Shown: piece by piece, positions 31,298-32,546 of the stretch
How positions within the stretch are numbered: the first letter of the stretch is position 1
Layout: each line of letters starts with the position of its first letter
Assembly: GCA_042091275.1 (NCBI GenBank)
Contig: JBELHR010000020.1
Location: 1-32,546, forward strand
DNA from: JBELHR01 sp042091275
Lineage (GTDB): Bacteria > Bacteroidota > Bacteroidia > Flavobacteriales > Flavobacteriaceae
Reading direction: 5' to 3'
Length of the DNA: 32,546 nucleotides
Notes under the pieces: generated by a model
The model's input: the letters and a program-made list of their open reading frames with translations, nothing else
The model's database searches: none
Told to the model about the DNA's origin: nothing
Position numbers and translations under genes: made by a program

Positions 31298-32431
31298 TCA
31301 AATAGATTTACAAGCTCTTTCCAATTGATTCAAATCTAAAACCTGTCCCATCTCTTGCACCCTTTTAAAATCTGAACATGCATCGCTGAGACGATTTTGG
31401 TTCATTCTAACCTCTGCTCTCTTCAAAAAGGCATTCGAGAAAGTATTATTAAAAGAGATTACCGTTGAGTAATCACTCTCTGCCCCAGAAAAATCGGAAA
31501 GACTGTCTTTGGAAACAGCTCTTAAGTAATAGGTATAATAGATGTATTGACTCGAAGGACTGAGTTCAATCACCTTACTAAAGTCTTGAACTGCCTCCTG
31601 GTGTAAATTATTCTTTTTGTAAGATAGTCCTCGTTTATAGTAGGCTTGCGTATACTCCGGTTTCAAGGCAATAGCCTTTGAATAATTCTCAATTGCCACA
31701 TTGAGAAAACCATCTTTTAAAGCGAGATCACCTAAACTTTTGAAGGCCTCAAAGTGATTTTCATCATACTTGACAGTTTGCTCAAAATCTATTTTTGACT
31801 TATCAAAATCACCTGATCTGAAAAACATAAAACCACGACTATAAAAAGCCTGAGCATAAGACGGGTTTAAATCGATTGCCTTTGAAAAATCGGACATAGC
31901 CTCGTCCAAAAGGTTTTGGTTAAATTTTGACACTCCCCTTCCGTAATAAGCCTCGTAATTGTGTTCGTGAAGCGAAATAATCTGAGAGTAATCTTCGACA
32001 GCAGAACTAAATTCACGAAGTTCATTTCTCTTGTTCCCTCGATTCATATAGGCATCGACATACTTTGGATTCAGTTCGATAGCTCTATTAAAATCCGTTA
32101 GGGCTGCCTTGTTATTGCCAAGACTCGAATGACACACTCCTCTATTATTATAGGCATCTGCATATTTTGGATGTAAATCAATCGCTTTGTTATAATCGAG
32201 AATAGCACCATCAAATAAATCTAATTTAAACTTGGCTACTCCCCTACTGTAATAAGCCTCTGCAGCATTTTTATCTGCCTGAATGGCTTTGGAATAACTT
32301 TCAAGGGCTTTGTAATACTCCCCTTCATTCATATAGGTCATCCCATCATTTATATTTATTTCATAAGATCCTTGACCAAAAGAAATAGAACAACAAATAA
32401 TGGTAAAAATAAAAAAGAAAGGGACTTTCAT
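31298..32431 (-). CDS. Secreted TPR protein with about ten repeats
   Basis: 377 residues. Signal peptide MKVPFFFIFTIICCSISFGQ is likely cleaved near FGQ-GS; the Cys pair inside it does not form a lipobox. Ten TPR units of 34 residues cover almost the whole mature protein, such as YSRGVAKFKLDLFDGAI, NNRGVCHSSLGNNKAAL, YKRGLSYKKNNLHQEAV. The last unit holds SDACSDFKR and ends LERACKSI, a Cys pair like that of the downstream paralogue. It should be periplasmic or surface-exposed and mediate protein binding; no enzyme domain is seen. Start is ATG 32429-32431. 115 nt separate it from the paralogue downstream, and no promoter consensus is found upstream in the visible part. Confidence 0.93.
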   Translation of the reverse strand: MKVPFFFIFTIICCSISFGQGSYEININDGMTYMNEGEYYKALESYSKAIQADKNAAEAYYSRGVAKFKLDLFDGAILDYNKAIDLHPKYADAYNNRGVCHSSLGNNKAALTDFNRAIELNPKYVDAYMNRGNKRNELREFSSAVEDYSQIISLHEHNYEAYYGRGVSKFNQNLLDEAMSDFSKAIDLNPSYAQAFYSRGFMFFRSGDFDKSKIDFEQTVKYDENHFEAFKSLGDLALKDGFLNVAIENYSKAIALKPEYTQAYYKRGLSYKKNNLHQEAVQDFSKVIELSPSSQYIYYTYYLRAVSKDSLSDFSGAESDYSTVISFNNTFSNAFLKRAEVRMNQNRLSDACSDFKRVQEMGQVLDLNQLERACKSI

Positions 32432-32546
32432 GGCGATAAATATTTATGTGGTAAATATATACATTTTGCTCTGTCGATTTGACCTAAACACTTTAAAATT
32501 AGACTTAAAAACAGCATAATTATGCTAAAAAAAATCACTACACTCA

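Noticed and set aside
32369..32431. Lipobox in the signal peptide of the ten-repeat TPR protein
   Set aside because: The Cys residues follow Ile and Cys rather than Gly, Ala or Ser, and lie in the middle of the hydrophobic core.
32513..32526. Perfect 14-bp palindrome AGCATAATTATGCT near the right edge
   Set aside because: AT-rich and next to A/T runs; it may be a terminator for a gene outside the window, but the neighbour cannot be seen.
1..32546. CRISPR arrays, insertion sequences, prophage or defence islands
   Set aside because: No spaced direct repeats, transposase, integrase or terminal inverted repeats were seen; the only exact long repeat is the 55-nt pair at the N gap.

Overview
The window is a 32.5 kb stretch of chromosome from a low-GC member of the Bacteroidota, most likely order Flavobacteriales. 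The reasons are: promoters of the type TTG-N(~20)-TAnnTTTG; A-rich leaders without Shine-Dalgarno sites; typical gene neighbourhoods (rplM-rpsI-rpsB-tsf, pyrH-frr, asnS-rpoN, exbB-4TM-exbD-exbD, DUF177-rpmF-fabH-accB-accC); and protein families that are common in this phylum (DUF2723 membrane proteins, the ExbD with a CDYC insertion, secreted TPR proteins). Genus cannot be named from the sequence. Nearly everything is core housekeeping. There is no transposase, integrase, CRISPR array, phage gene or defence cassette.

Layout. 1-276: C-terminal end of a surface-type hypothetical gene that runs off the left edge. 401-517: tRNA-Gln(UUG) with its terminator on the minus strand. 683-4386: DUF2723 membrane glycosyltransferase plus polysaccharide deacetylase, a two-gene unit. 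4383-4676: a thioredoxin-fold protein without any cysteine, facing away from polA (4814-7606). 7643-10400: rplM-rpsI-rpsB-tsf with a good promoter, structured leaders and a strong terminator. 10399-11517 (minus): HGSNAT/DUF5009-type membrane acyltransferase. 11597-12868: pyrH-frr. 12943-15339: RND/MMPL exporter. 15400-18940: asnS, rpoN and a PAP2-like membrane protein. 18937-22186 (minus): outer-membrane barrel protein and an ExbB/ExbD energy-transduction operon. 22244-22330 (minus): tRNA-Ser(GGA). 22470-23986 (minus): Lrp-type regulator and asparaginase. 24039-27809 (minus): fatty-acid synthesis genes (DUF177, rpmF, fabH, accB, accC). 27883-29562: divergent pdxA and riboflavin synthase. 29610-29945: small DUF1508 protein. 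29948-32431 (minus): two tandem secreted TPR proteins.

Most notable points. (a) The 100-N gap at 30604-30703 is flanked on both sides by the same 55 nt. Removing the gap plus one copy (155 nt) restores one 359-codon TPR gene in perfect 34-residue phase, so the gap is probably an assembly artefact inside one gene. (b) The DNA polymerase I has an intact polymerase domain, but all the 3'-5' exonuclease carboxylates are replaced, so it should not proofread. (c) Its divergent neighbour is a thioredoxin fold with no cysteines. (d) The rpsB 5' region holds two perfect stems that look like a ribosomal-protein leader. (e) One ExbD carries a collagen-like plus CxxC insertion. I did not find a convincing new multi-gene system; the polA/thioredoxin pair and the exb operon with its unnamed 4-TM member are the best candidates for closer study.

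Several starts were moved inward from the longest possible ORF (polA, tsf, pyrH, the RND exporter, DUF177, pdxA) because of family N-termini and promoter positions.
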